From the NCBI RefSeq assembly GCF_014353015.1, contig NZ_CP060704.1:5109001-5173000 (forward strand): a stretch of DNA of 64,000 bases, written 5' to 3'. Shown here in pieces: positions 44,128 through 52,373 of this stretch (positions are counted from its first letter, which is position 1; the number at the start of each line of letters is the position of its first letter). A model generated the notes under the pieces. The model did not search any database, was not told where the DNA came from, and saw nothing but the letters and a program-made list of their open reading frames with translations. The position numbers and the translations under genes are program-made. This DNA comes from Chitinimonas koreensis. GTDB taxonomy: Bacteria > Pseudomonadota > Gammaproteobacteria > Burkholderiales > Chitinimonadaceae.

Positions 44128-44469
44128 ATGGACCTCAACAAAGACCAGCAAGCCCAAGAAGGCCAGCCGCCCCAGAACCCTGACACCGTCACCGTGACGT
44201 TCGACACGCCGATCGTCCGCAGCGACCAGACCATCGCCAGCGTGACGCTGCGCAAACCCAAGGCCGGTGCGCTGCGCGGCGTCGCCATGGTCGACCTGGT
44301 GCATATGGAGGCCGGCGCCGTCATCACGGTGCTGCCGCGGATCAGCACGCCCACGCTGACCAAGCAGGACGCCGAGCGCCTCGACGGCGCCGACCTGGTG
44401 CAATGCGGCCTGGCGATCGCCGGTTTTTTAACGCCGAAGGCGCTCGCGGCAGTCTCCCCGCAGTCGTAG
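44128..44469 (+). CDS. E: Tail assembly protein E
   Basis: A 113-residue tail assembly protein, counterpart of P2 gpE and an analogue of lambda gpG. It binds tape measure during tail assembly. The zero-frame product ends at 44469; a slippery heptamer at 44424-44430 leads a fraction of ribosomes into the E' extension. Confidence 0.9.
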   Translation: MDLNKDQQAQEGQPPQNPDTVTVTFDTPIVRSDQTIASVTLRKPKAGALRGVAMVDLVHMEAGAVITVLPRISTPTLTKQDAERLDGADLVQCGLAIAGFLTPKALAAVSPQS

Positions 44470-44594
44470 ACGACGCCATGGCGGACATCGCGACCGTGTT
44501 CCACTGGGGACCGCGCGAGATGGACGAAATGGACGTATCGGAGCTGATGGATTGGCGCGAGCGCGCCCGAATCAGGAGCGGCGCCGAGGAATAG
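44128..44594 (+). CDS. E+E' -1 frameshift product
   Basis: Slipping back one base at 44424-44430 joins the E frame to 55 further codons (FNAEGARGSLPAVVDDAMAD to RIRSGAEE), stop at 44594, giving about 156 residues. The extension carries the VFHWGPREMDEMDVSELMDW pattern typical of P2 E'. This is the P2 equivalent of lambda gpGT and is needed at a low ratio to E. Confidence 0.85.
44424..44430 (+). promoter_or_regulatory. Programmed -1 frameshift heptamer
   Basis: T TTT TTA in the E reading frame (codons GGT TTT TTA). It fits the X XXY YYZ rule and leads into the E' frame. This is a genuine, expected frameshift, unlike the single-base losses elsewhere in the window. Confidence 0.85.
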
Positions 44595-44737
44595 GCCGCA
44601 GGACGTAGAGACGGTGACCGGGCGGACTGCGCGAACAGCCCACCCGGACCCGACCCACTGCATACCCAGTGAGCCAGCGAGACCGCCCCCCCGACGTCGA
44701 GGGACGGCGAGCCTAGCACAACACCCGCTCACTCAAC

Positions 44738-44866
44738 ATGGAAACGATCCGCTGCACCAGCTGTAACCGCAAGCTCGCCGAAGCCCGCGCCGAAGCCGGT
44801 TTCGAGCTGGCGATCAAATGCCCGCGCTGCCGGGCCTACAACATCTGGAGGGCCGCGCGCCCCTGA
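44738..44866 (+). CDS. com: Com-family zinc-finger translational regulator
   Basis: A 42-residue protein with Cys6-x2-Cys9 and Cys28-x2-Cys31 (IRCTSCNRKLAEA, IKCPRCRAYNI), matching Mu Com, which binds mRNA and activates translation of the DNA-modification gene mom. Here it lies 21 bases before a DNA methyltransferase instead of mom, suggesting it controls that gene. No conserved tail-assembly role. The preceding gap from 44595 shows no site I recognise. Confidence 0.85.
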   Translation: METIRCTSCNRKLAEARAEAGFELAIKCPRCRAYNIWRAARP

Positions 44867-44887
44867 CCCCGCGCGCCACCGAGCGCC

Positions 44888-45979
44888 ATGGAATCATCTA
44901 TGGCGCTCGATCCATCCCCTCGCCTCACCCTGCACAACGCCGACTGCCTCGACGTCCTGGCCACGCTGCCCGATGCCAGCGTCGACGCCATCATCACCGA
45001 CCCGCCCTACTTCAACGCCCGCCCCGACCACTGGGACCGCCAATGGCCGAACGCAGACGCGTTCGCGCGCTGGCTTGGCGACGTGCTCGACCAGTTCGCC
45101 CGCGTGCTGCGGCCGGCCGGTTCGCTCTACCTGTTCGCCTCGCCACGCATGTCGAGCCGCGTCGAAGGCCTGATCGGCGAACGCTTCCGTGTGCTGAACC
45201 ACGTCGTGTGGGTCAAGACCACCGGCGTGCATCAGAAGGCCTGCCGGGCCGCCCAGCGCAGCTACCACCCGCAGACCGAGCGCATCGTGTTCGCCGAGCA
45301 CTACGGCGCCGAGCACGCCGCGGCTGCCGCGGCCGGCTACGCTCGCCAATGCGCCACACTCCGCGGCCAGGTGTTCGAGCCGCTGCGCGCCTACCTTGAC
45401 GGCGAGCGCCAGCGCGCCGGCTGGAGCGGCGCCGAGATCGATGCGGCTTGGCGAGCCTGGCGCGGCAAGTCGGGCGGCGGCATGGCCGGCCACTGGTTCG
45501 GCCGATCGCAATGGGCGCTGCCCACCCGCGAGAACTACGAGTGGCTGCAACGGCTGCTGAACAGCCGCACGCCGGGCGTGTTGGCTGCACCGCATGCCGT
45601 CCTGGCCGAGGACTATGTCCACCTGCACGCACGCTATGACGTGCTGCGGCGCGACTACGACACGCTCAAGGCCGAATACGCCGCGCTGCGCCGGCCGTTC
45701 CAGCTCGCCGCCGAGGCACCGAACACCGACGTGTGGATATTCAACCCCACGCCGGCGCGCCCGGGCCGGCATCCCTGCGAAAAGCCCCTGCCCTTGATGC
45801 GCCACATCGTCCGCACCTCGACCCGACCCGGCCAGGTCGTACTCGACGCGTTCCTCGGCTCGGGCTCGACCGGCGTCGCGGCCCTCGAGGCCGGCTGCGA
45901 CTTCATCGGCATCGAGCAGGATGCGGCGATTTTCGCGGCCGCCCGCGATCGGCTCACGCGCCGGCAGCCCTCGACTTAG
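44888..45979 (+). CDS. DNA methyltransferase, DPPY type (class beta)
   Basis: A 363-residue amino-methyltransferase. Motif IV DPPY (38-41) comes before the SAM motif AFLGSGSTGVAALEAG near the C-terminus, the class-beta order of adenine-N6 or cytosine-N4 enzymes. The large middle part, about residues 130-275, is the probable target-recognition region and includes a coiled stretch. No restriction gene is adjacent, so it most likely protects phage DNA. It sits between E' and T, where P2 has no gene. An alternative start is M5 at 44900. Confidence 0.9.
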   Translation: MESSMALDPSPRLTLHNADCLDVLATLPDASVDAIITDPPYFNARPDHWDRQWPNADAFARWLGDVLDQFARVLRPAGSLYLFASPRMSSRVEGLIGERFRVLNHVVWVKTTGVHQKACRAAQRSYHPQTERIVFAEHYGAEHAAAAAAGYARQCATLRGQVFEPLRAYLDGERQRAGWSGAEIDAAWRAWRGKSGGGMAGHWFGRSQWALPTRENYEWLQRLLNSRTPGVLAAPHAVLAEDYVHLHARYDVLRRDYDTLKAEYAALRRPFQLAAEAPNTDVWIFNPTPARPGRHPCEKPLPLMRHIVRTSTRPGQVVLDAFLGSGSTGVAALEAGCDFIGIEQDAAIFAAARDRLTRRQPST

Positions 45980-45989
45980 CCGGCGTCGA

Positions 45990-46104
45990 CCACCGCCGGA
46001 AGCGGCGATGGCAGATCCGTGGGCCATCGCCGTTTCTGGTGGTGGCGGCCGACCTCGCCAAATCCGGCGAGGCAGCAGTCTCGTCGATTTCGGCGATGCT
46101 GCAG
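45990..46104. repeat. Array of four short hairpins ahead of the T operon
   Basis: CGCC-GGAAG-CGGCG, CGCCG-TTTC-TGGTGG-type, CTCGCC-AAAT-CCGGCGAG and a TCG-GATTT-CGGCGA-type hairpin follow the methyltransferase stop. Comparable in unit and position to 37475-37556. Confidence 0.5.
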
Positions 46105-46124
46105 GCGGCCGGCCCACCGTCGCA

Positions 46125-46143
46125 TGTGCCCCCACCTGGCACA
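46125..46143 (+). promoter_or_regulatory. Ogr-type late activator site 4 (T operon)
   Basis: TGTGCC-N7-GGCACA followed by ACCAAACC, perfect in both halves and identical in arms and right flank to site 1. Centred 76 bases before gene T. P2 itself has no promoter here; it was probably added with the Com-methyltransferase insertion. Confidence 0.75.
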
Positions 46144-46209
46144 ACCAAACCCAAGGGCGACCGCCCTACGCGCGCGGCAAGATCGACCGGCCCCACCACC
46201 GACACCGCC

Positions 46210-49200
46210 ATGTCCCAGACCCTCAAGCTGCAAGTCCTCCTAGCCGCGGTCGATCGCGTCACGGCGCCGCTGCGCAACATCAGCGCAGCCGGCAGCAAGA
46301 CCGTCGGCCGGGTCAAGGAGCTACGCGACCATCTCAAGCAGCTGAACGAGACGCAGCGAACCGTCGACCAGTTCGACCGCCTCAAGACCAGCAGCCAGGA
46401 GACGGCGCAGTCCTTGGCTACCAGCACCGGCAAGCTGCGCGAGCTGTCGCAGCAGATAGGCGCGGCGCGCGCGGCGGTGGCGCCGCTGTCGGCCGCCTAC
46501 GACGAGCAGGCGCGCAAACTGGAAGGCCTGCGCGCCGAGCAGCGGCGCCAGAAGGCCGAGCTACAGGCCACGACGGCCGAACACGCCACCGCCAACGCCG
46601 AATGGAAGCGCACCGCCGATCGCATCAAGGCAGCGCACGCGCAGATGGCCGCGGCGGCCGAGCCCACCGCCACCCTGCGCGCGCACTACGACGCGCTGGT
46701 CAAGCAGCAACAGACCAACCTGACCACCGTCCGTGCGCTGGAACAGCGGATGAAGGCGCTACGCGAGGAGAACCGCGCCACTGGCGGCGAAGCGCGCAAG
46801 CTGACCACGCAGACCGCCACCCTCAAGCGGGAATTGGGCGAGGCCGGCAAACCGCTCAAGGCGCTGGAACGCGAGTTCGGCACGGCCCGGAAGGCCGCCG
46901 CGAAGCTCAAGGAAACCGGCGCTGGCCAGGCGGCCCAACTGCAAGCCCTGCGCAGCCGGCTGGCCGCCGCCGGCGTCGAGACCGGCAACCTGTCCAGCCA
47001 CCAGCGCCGGCTCAGGAACGACACCCTGGCCGCCAGCCGCGCGCTGGCCGAGGAAGAAACCCGGCTCCGCCGCATCAACGAGCGGTTGCGCCAGGTGCAA
47101 GCGGTCAAAGCGCACTACGCGGCCGGCCTGGCTACCCGCGACAAGATCGCCGGCGCTGGCATGGCCACGACCGCCGCCGGCGCCGCCACCGGTGCCGCCG
47201 TGCTGGCGCCGGTCAAGGCCTACGCCGAAGCCGAGGACGCCGCGAAACAGTTGTACATCGCCATGATGCGACGGGGCGGCATGGTCGCCCCCGAGTTCGC
47301 CCGCGTCACCGCGCTGGCCGATGCGCTCGGCAATCGCCTGCCGGGCACCACAGCCGATTTCCAGAACATGATGACCATGCTCATTCGCCAGGGCATGACG
47401 GCCAAGGCCGTGCTCGGCGGGCTGGGCGAGGCCACCGCCTACCTCGGCGTGCAACTGAAGATGGCGCCGGCCGACGCGGCCGAGTTCGCCGCCAAGATGC
47501 AGGACGCGACCCGGACCACCGAGGCCGACATGATGCGGCTCATGGATGCGATCCAGCGCACCTATTACCTCGGCGTCGATCCGTCGAACATGCTGCAAGG
47601 GTTCAGCAAGGTCTCGCCGGCGCTGCGCACCCTGCGGATGGAAGGCCTGAAGGCGGTCAACGCGCTGGCGCCGATGCTGGTGATGTTCGACCAAGCCGGC
47701 ATGAAGGGCGAGGCCGGCGGCAACGCCCTGCGCAAGGTGCTCGACCTCGGCCTCGATCGAGAGAAGCGCGAGAAGGCCAACGCCGCGCTCAAGGCCAGCG
47801 GCGTCGGCATCAACCTCGATCTGTCGGACGGGAAAGGCGAGTTCGGCGGACTCGACCACATGTTCGCCGAGTTCGCCAAGCTGCGGCACCTCAACCGCGA
47901 AACACTGATCGCCGCGCTGAAAACCCAGTTCGGCGACGACGCCGAAACCCAGCAGGTGCTGTCGATCCTGATCGACAAGGGCCGGGCCGGCTACCTCGAC
48001 ACGCTCGACCGGATGCAGGCCCAAGCGGATCTGCAAACCCGCGTCGCCGAGCAGCTCGGCACCCTGCGCAACCTGTGGGACGCCGCCACCGGCACTATGA
48101 CCAACACGCTCGTGCGGTTCGGCGAAGCGATCGCCCCCGAGCTGAAGGCCGCAACCGAGTGGATCGGCGACGCGGCCGAAGCGGTCGGCGCGTTCGCGAA
48201 GGAACACCCGGTACTGACCAATGCCGTCATGAAAACCGTCGCGATCCTGGCCGTGCTGCTGACCGTCATGGGCGCGCTCACGCTCGGCCTCGCCGCCATG
48301 ATGGGGCCGATGCTGGTCGTGCGCGCCGGGCTGGGCCTGCTCGGCATCCAGTTCGGCGGCACGCTGCGCTTGGCCGGCAGCGTCGCCGGCATGATGGGCC
48401 GAACGCTACCGGCGGTGCTGGGCAAACTGGGCGGCCGGCTCGGCCAGTTGGCGCCGGCGCTGGCTGGCTACTGGCGCGCAGCCGATCCGGCCACCGCCGG
48501 CCGCTCGACGCTCCAATTCGCCAAGACCCTGCGCGAGCGCATCCCGGCGGCGGCCGGCGCCGCCGCGCAAAGCGTCCGCCGCTGGGCTGGCATGCTCAGC
48601 GGCACCGCGGCGACCGAGCTGACCGTGGCCGAAGTCGGCGTGCGCCGCTACACCGCTCGCGTGTGGCAAGCGGTCCAAGCCCAGCGGGCCGCCATGGCCG
48701 CCCGCTGGACCGGGGGCCGCCAGTACCTGGCCACCCGCGGCATTGGCGGCATGGCCGCCGACGCCGGCCGGGGCGGGCTCAATCTCGCCAAGGGGCTGGC
48801 GCTCGCCCCCATCACCGCCGCCACCAGCGCCATGCGGCTGCTGGGTCAGGTTGTGCTGTTCGTCGGCCGCGCCGCGTTGATGAACCCCATCGGGCTGGGC
48901 ATCACCGCCATTGCCGTGGCGGCGCTGCTGGTGGTCAAGTATTGGGAGCCGATTCGCGCGTGGTTCGGCGGCTTCTGGCAGGGCCTGCGTGAGGGGTTGG
49001 CTCCGATCGGCGAGCTGTTCGGCCGTGCCTTCGGTGTGATCGCCCCGATACTCGCGCCACTGCGGCCGGTATGGGACTGGCTGCTGGGGGCGCTCGCGGA
49101 CGCATGGAACTGGGCGTCGCAGCTCTTCGAGCCCTTCCATGCCACCCAACAAGGGCTCGAAGCCGCCACCGCCAGCGGCCGCGGCTTCGGCCGCTGGCTC

Positions 49201-49812
49201 GGCTCGCTCATCACCATCACCACCGAGTTGCTGGCGGCGTTCGCCACCCTGCCGCTGCGCTTCGTGGAGATCGGCGTGCAGCTCATGCAGGGGCTGGTCG
49301 ACGGCATCACCCGCGCGCTCGGCACCGTCAAGGCGGCCATCGTCAACGCCGGCGATCAGACCATCGGGTGGTTCAAAGAACGGCTCGGCATCCACTCGCC
49401 CAGCCGCGTGTTCGCCTCGCTCGGCGGCCACACCATGGATGGCCTGGCCATCGGGCTGGACCGCGGCAGCCAGGCGCCGCTGGCGGCCATGCTCGCGCTG
49501 ACCCGGCAGCTGACCCAGCCCATCGTCGGCGCCGTCGCCCTCGGCACCAGCGTCGCCGCGCCGGCCGGCCAGGTCGCGGTCGACCCGCTCGCCGCGCTCG
49601 GCCGCATCACCATCGACCACCGCCCACCCCTCGCCGCGTCGCGGCCGGCCGCCGCCGAAGCCGGCCCGGCGCTGGTCATCCAAGAGCTGCACGTCCACGC
49701 CGCGCCCGGCATGGATGCCCAGCAGCTCGCCCGCCTCGTCGCCGACGAGATCGCCCGCCAGACGCGGGCCACCCAAGCCACCCGCCGCGGCCGCCTGGCC
49801 GACGGCGATTAG
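46210..49812 (+). CDS. T: Tail tape measure protein T
   Basis: Sets tail length; 1200 residues against 815 in P2. The N-terminal third is coiled coil (LKLQVLLAAVDRVTAPLRNIS, then repeated ELQ/RAE heptads to about 310). A conserved tape-measure core follows (MMTMLIRQGMTAKAVLGGLGEA, LDRMQAQADLQTRVAEQLGTL), then hydrophobic segments near residues 675-715 and 875-915, and a C-terminal GIHSPSRVFASLGGHTMDGLA motif. A long tail is therefore expected. Confidence 0.93.
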   Translation: MSQTLKLQVLLAAVDRVTAPLRNISAAGSKTVGRVKELRDHLKQLNETQRTVDQFDRLKTSSQETAQSLATSTGKLRELSQQIGAARAAVAPLSAAYDEQARKLEGLRAEQRRQKAELQATTAEHATANAEWKRTADRIKAAHAQMAAAAEPTATLRAHYDALVKQQQTNLTTVRALEQRMKALREENRATGGEARKLTTQTATLKRELGEAGKPLKALEREFGTARKAAAKLKETGAGQAAQLQALRSRLAAAGVETGNLSSHQRRLRNDTLAASRALAEEETRLRRINERLRQVQAVKAHYAAGLATRDKIAGAGMATTAAGAATGAAVLAPVKAYAEAEDAAKQLYIAMMRRGGMVAPEFARVTALADALGNRLPGTTADFQNMMTMLIRQGMTAKAVLGGLGEATAYLGVQLKMAPADAAEFAAKMQDATRTTEADMMRLMDAIQRTYYLGVDPSNMLQGFSKVSPALRTLRMEGLKAVNALAPMLVMFDQAGMKGEAGGNALRKVLDLGLDREKREKANAALKASGVGINLDLSDGKGEFGGLDHMFAEFAKLRHLNRETLIAALKTQFGDDAETQQVLSILIDKGRAGYLDTLDRMQAQADLQTRVAEQLGTLRNLWDAATGTMTNTLVRFGEAIAPELKAATEWIGDAAEAVGAFAKEHPVLTNAVMKTVAILAVLLTVMGALTLGLAAMMGPMLVVRAGLGLLGIQFGGTLRLAGSVAGMMGRTLPAVLGKLGGRLGQLAPALAGYWRAADPATAGRSTLQFAKTLRERIPAAAGAAAQSVRRWAGMLSGTAATELTVAEVGVRRYTARVWQAVQAQRAAMAARWTGGRQYLATRGIGGMAADAGRGGLNLAKGLALAPITAATSAMRLLGQVVLFVGRAALMNPIGLGITAIAVAALLVVKYWEPIRAWFGGFWQGLREGLAPIGELFGRAFGVIAPILAPLRPVWDWLLGALADAWNWASQLFEPFHATQQGLEAATASGRGFGRWLGSLITITTELLAAFATLPLRFVEIGVQLMQGLVDGITRALGTVKAAIVNAGDQTIGWFKERLGIHSPSRVFASLGGHTMDGLAIGLDRGSQAPLAAMLALTRQLTQPIVGAVALGTSVAAPAGQVAVDPLAALGRITIDHRPPLAASRPAAAEAGPALVIQELHVHAAPGMDAQQLARLVADEIARQTRATQATRRGRLADGD

Positions 49813-49823
49813 GAGACCGCCAG

Positions 49824-50231
49824 ATGCTGGCCCTTGGATTTTTCGTGTTCACCCTGTCGACGGTGCCCTACCAGCAGCTCGAGCGGCACCTGGCTTGGCG
49901 TCACGCCTCGACCAGCCGCGTCGGCGTCCGGCCGGCCCGGCAGTTCCTCGGCCCGGACGACGAGACGCTGACCCTGTCCGGGGTGCTCGCCCCAGAAATC
50001 ACCGGCGGCGATGAATCGCTGGACAACCTGCGCAGCATGGCCGACGAGGGCAAGGCGTGGCCGCTGGTCGGACTCACCGGCGAGCTGTACGGCCTGTTCG
50101 TCGTACAGTCGCTCAACACGACGCACGACCACTTCCTGCCCGATGGCTCGGCCCGTCGCATCGAGTTCACGCTCACGCTGGCGCGCGTCGACGACGATCA
50201 AATCGACCTGCTCGGGAGCTACCTGCAATGA
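49824..50231 (+). CDS. U: Tail protein U
   Basis: A 135-residue gpU-family tail-tip protein (MLALGFFVFTLSTVPYQQL, GPDDETLTLSGVLAPEITGG). It starts 11 bases after T with AGGAG and overlaps gene D by ATGA. Confidence 0.92.
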   Translation: MLALGFFVFTLSTVPYQQLERHLAWRHASTSRVGVRPARQFLGPDDETLTLSGVLAPEITGGDESLDNLRSMADEGKAWPLVGLTGELYGLFVVQSLNTTHDHFLPDGSARRIEFTLTLARVDDDQIDLLGSYLQ

Positions 50232-51298
50232 CCGATACCCGCCCCCGCATCCCGCCGGCGCCGGTCTTCCGGCTCACCCTGGGCGGAAAGGACATCACGG
50301 CGGATTTCGCCACGCGTCTGGAACAGCTCACGCTGACCGACAACCGCGGCTTCGACGCCGACGCGCTCGAGGTGACACTGTCCGACCACGACGGCCGGCT
50401 CGACATTCCGCCGCGCGGCGCCCAGCTCGCACTCAGCCTAGGCTGGGCCGGCGGCGCCATGGTCGACAAGGGGCTATACACGGTCGACGAAGTCGAGCAC
50501 AGCGGCACGCCGGACAAGCTCACGCTTCGCGCCAGGTCGGCCGACCTGCGCGCCGGTCTCACGACCAAGAAGGAGCGCAGCTGGCACCGCCGCACCGTCG
50601 GCGACATCGTGCGGACCATCGCCGGCGAGGCCGGGCTGGAGCCGGCCATCGGCGCCGGCCTCGCCGCGCAGGCGATCGACCACGTCGACCAGACGGCGGA
50701 GAGCGACATCAACCTGCTCACGCGCCTGGCGCGGATGTTCGACGCGATCGCCACGGTGAAGGGCGGCCGGCTCCTGTTCACCAAGGCGGGCTCGGCCACC
50801 AGCGCCAGCGGCCAGCCCTTGGCCGCCGTCACCATCACACGGGCCGCCGGCGACAGCCACCGATTCAGCGTCGCGGATCGCGAGACCTACACGGCGGTGC
50901 GCGCCTACTACCAGGACATGCGCGCGGCGAAGAAGGGCGAGGTGCTGGTGGACGGTACGGCGCCGACGGCCGGCAAGAAGGGGAAGAAGCGCGACAAGCG
51001 CACCGCGCCGAGCGCCGACAACGTCAAGACGCTGCGGCACACCTACGCCAACAAGGCGAACGCCGAGCGGGCCGCGCGGGCCGAGTGGGACAAGTTGCAG
51101 CGTGGTGTCGCTACGTTCGCGCTGACCCTGGCGCATGGCCGGCCCGAGCTGACGCCCGAGCTACCGGCGACCGTGAGCGGGTTCAAACCGGCGATCAACG
51201 ATTTGCCGTGGATCATCGCCAAGGTGGTGCATACGCTGGGAGATTCCGGCCTGACGACCCAGCTCGACCTCGAGGTGAGGGCCGAGCAGGTCGAATAG
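50228..51298 (+). CDS. D: Tail/baseplate hub protein D
   Basis: A 356-residue late-control protein D family member, the hub that connects tube and spike. DITADFATRLEQLTLTDNRGF at the start, WHRRTVGDIVRTIAGEAGLEP, and QTAESDINLLTRLARMFDAI are typical. Last gene of the tail operon; in P2 it is followed by ogr, but here a regulatory region of about 5 kb intervenes. Confidence 0.93.
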   Translation: MTDTRPRIPPAPVFRLTLGGKDITADFATRLEQLTLTDNRGFDADALEVTLSDHDGRLDIPPRGAQLALSLGWAGGAMVDKGLYTVDEVEHSGTPDKLTLRARSADLRAGLTTKKERSWHRRTVGDIVRTIAGEAGLEPAIGAGLAAQAIDHVDQTAESDINLLTRLARMFDAIATVKGGRLLFTKAGSATSASGQPLAAVTITRAAGDSHRFSVADRETYTAVRAYYQDMRAAKKGEVLVDGTAPTAGKKGKKRDKRTAPSADNVKTLRHTYANKANAERAARAEWDKLQRGVATFALTLAHGRPELTPELPATVSGFKPAINDLPWIIAKVVHTLGDSGLTTQLDLEVRAEQVE

Positions 51299-51345
51299 CC
51301 CCGAGTCCTGCCAAGACACCGACGAACGGCATTGCACACACCAAA

Positions 51346-51366
51346 GGTATTACATAAAGTAACACC
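51346..51366. promoter_or_regulatory. Inverted repeat and possible promoter after gene D
   Basis: GGTATTAC-ATAAA-GTAACACC, arms with one mismatch, overlaps a possible promoter (TTGCAC at about 51332). It precedes the 51452 gene and marks the switch to lower GC. It could be an operator for one of the phage XRE or RHH regulators. Confidence 0.4.
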
Positions 51367-51451
51367 AACAGCAGCGCACTGCTGTGACCGTTCCGGCGGA
51401 CCCGGAAATCCTAAGAAGCCGGCGTAAGCGCGGCATGCAAGGAGATACGAA

Positions 51452-51769
51452 ATGGCACGCTTCATCCTGATCGACAATAACTCCGGTTACATCTTTGGCG
51501 ACACCGCTGATTTCGCAGCTGGCCGGCAGTCCGAAATTGAATCCATCATTGATGCCGCTCGCATGATGGACGAGTCAAATGGCGAATATGGGCGTGATTA
51601 CATCGAATACTGCTCGCTCGGCAACAGCAATATGAGTGGGTACCATGTTTATCGGGCCGACATTCGAGGCAGCGATGCCGTCCCGACAGTATTGGACGGG
51701 CAGAACCAAGAAACCATCGATGCCGTAGAGCGCGATTGCGAATATGCGGGATTTGTCGAAATCCTGTGA
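51452..51769 (+). CDS. Hypothetical protein, 105 residues
   Basis: Unrecognised soluble, acidic protein (MARFILIDNNSGYIFGDTAD, ERDCEYAGFVEIL) with a clear AAGGAGA ribosome site. Codon use is markedly less GC-biased than in the tail genes, suggesting a later acquisition or moron. It is followed by its own terminator and then another small gene. Confidence 0.65.
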   Translation: MARFILIDNNSGYIFGDTADFAAGRQSEIESIIDAARMMDESNGEYGRDYIEYCSLGNSNMSGYHVYRADIRGSDAVPTVLDGQNQETIDAVERDCEYAGFVEIL

Positions 51770-51777
51770 ATTAGACC

Positions 51778-51801
51778 ATGCCCGCTCCAGCGGGCATTTT
51801 T
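51778..51801 (+). terminator. Terminator after the 51452 gene
   Basis: ATGCCCGCT-CC-AGCGGGCAT hairpin followed by TTTTT, 8 bases beyond the stop. Confidence 0.85.
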
Positions 51802-51813
51802 ACGGAGTACACC

Positions 51814-52200
51814 ATGAGCAAGAAAGCCAGTATTTATCTCGGCGATCGAGCCGAAACGGTAATCGGCGAAATAAAGGATAGCGATAGCCTTTCCGGTCGG
51901 TTAAACGCTATAGCCGATCGCTACGGCGAAATCATCGACCGCGCTCGTCGGCAGGTACTGCGGAATTTCAGTGAAACCGAATTGTCGGCAATCCGTATTG
52001 CCTGTATGTCATGGGCAACGCGGCAGGAGCCTGCCGGAATCCTCATTGGCGGCATTGCCGCAGAAGTCGAAGATGCGTTGCAAGGTGGCGATCTATCTGT
52101 GCAGCAGTGGCAACCATCCGACGGCAAAGCGTTACTGGAGAAACTCAACGCCTTATCGCCTGCCGAGCAGATTGCACTGATCGAATGGCTTGAGCGATAG
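51814..52200 (+). CDS. Hypothetical protein, 128 residues
   Basis: Begins MSKKASIYLGDRAETVIGEI and has a SGRLNAIADRYGEIIDRARR stretch that resembles a short ribbon-helix-helix DNA-binding or antitoxin-like N-terminus; the C-terminal half is helical (LLEKLNALSPAEQIALIEWLER). GGAG lies before the start. AT-richer than the structural genes. No partner toxin is adjacent, so an antitoxin role is only a thought. Confidence 0.6.
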   Translation: MSKKASIYLGDRAETVIGEIKDSDSLSGRLNAIADRYGEIIDRARRQVLRNFSETELSAIRIACMSWATRQEPAGILIGGIAAEVEDALQGGDLSVQQWQPSDGKALLEKLNALSPAEQIALIEWLER

Positions 52201-52340
52201 AGCAAGGCCGCTGTGACACAGCATGCCGGTCGCCAAGTAGAATAGGCAGCATCCAGCCCCCAGCAGTAGGCGCGCCCGATCATCCGGGGCGAGCCGAGCC
52301 TGGGGCTTCATCGTTTCAGCAGCACGCTCATCGGCGGGAA

Positions 52341-52358
52341 GGTGAACGAACGTTCACC
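52341..52358. promoter_or_regulatory. Palindromic operator before the 52374 gene
   Basis: GGTGAACG-AA-CGTTCACC with perfect 8-base arms, immediately upstream of a TAAAAT -10-like box and the ATG at 52374. It contains GAAC-N4-GTTC, the form of LexA box known from Gram-positive bacteria, so SOS control is conceivable; a phage repressor is equally possible. The rest of 52201-52340 includes a CCCCCAG...CTGGGG stem of uncertain role. Confidence 0.55.
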
Positions 52359-52373
52359 GTGTAAAATCGTGAC

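Noticed and set aside
44888..45979. Restriction-modification system
   Set aside because: No nuclease gene lies beside either methyltransferase (44888 or 58159); orphan protective methylation is simpler.
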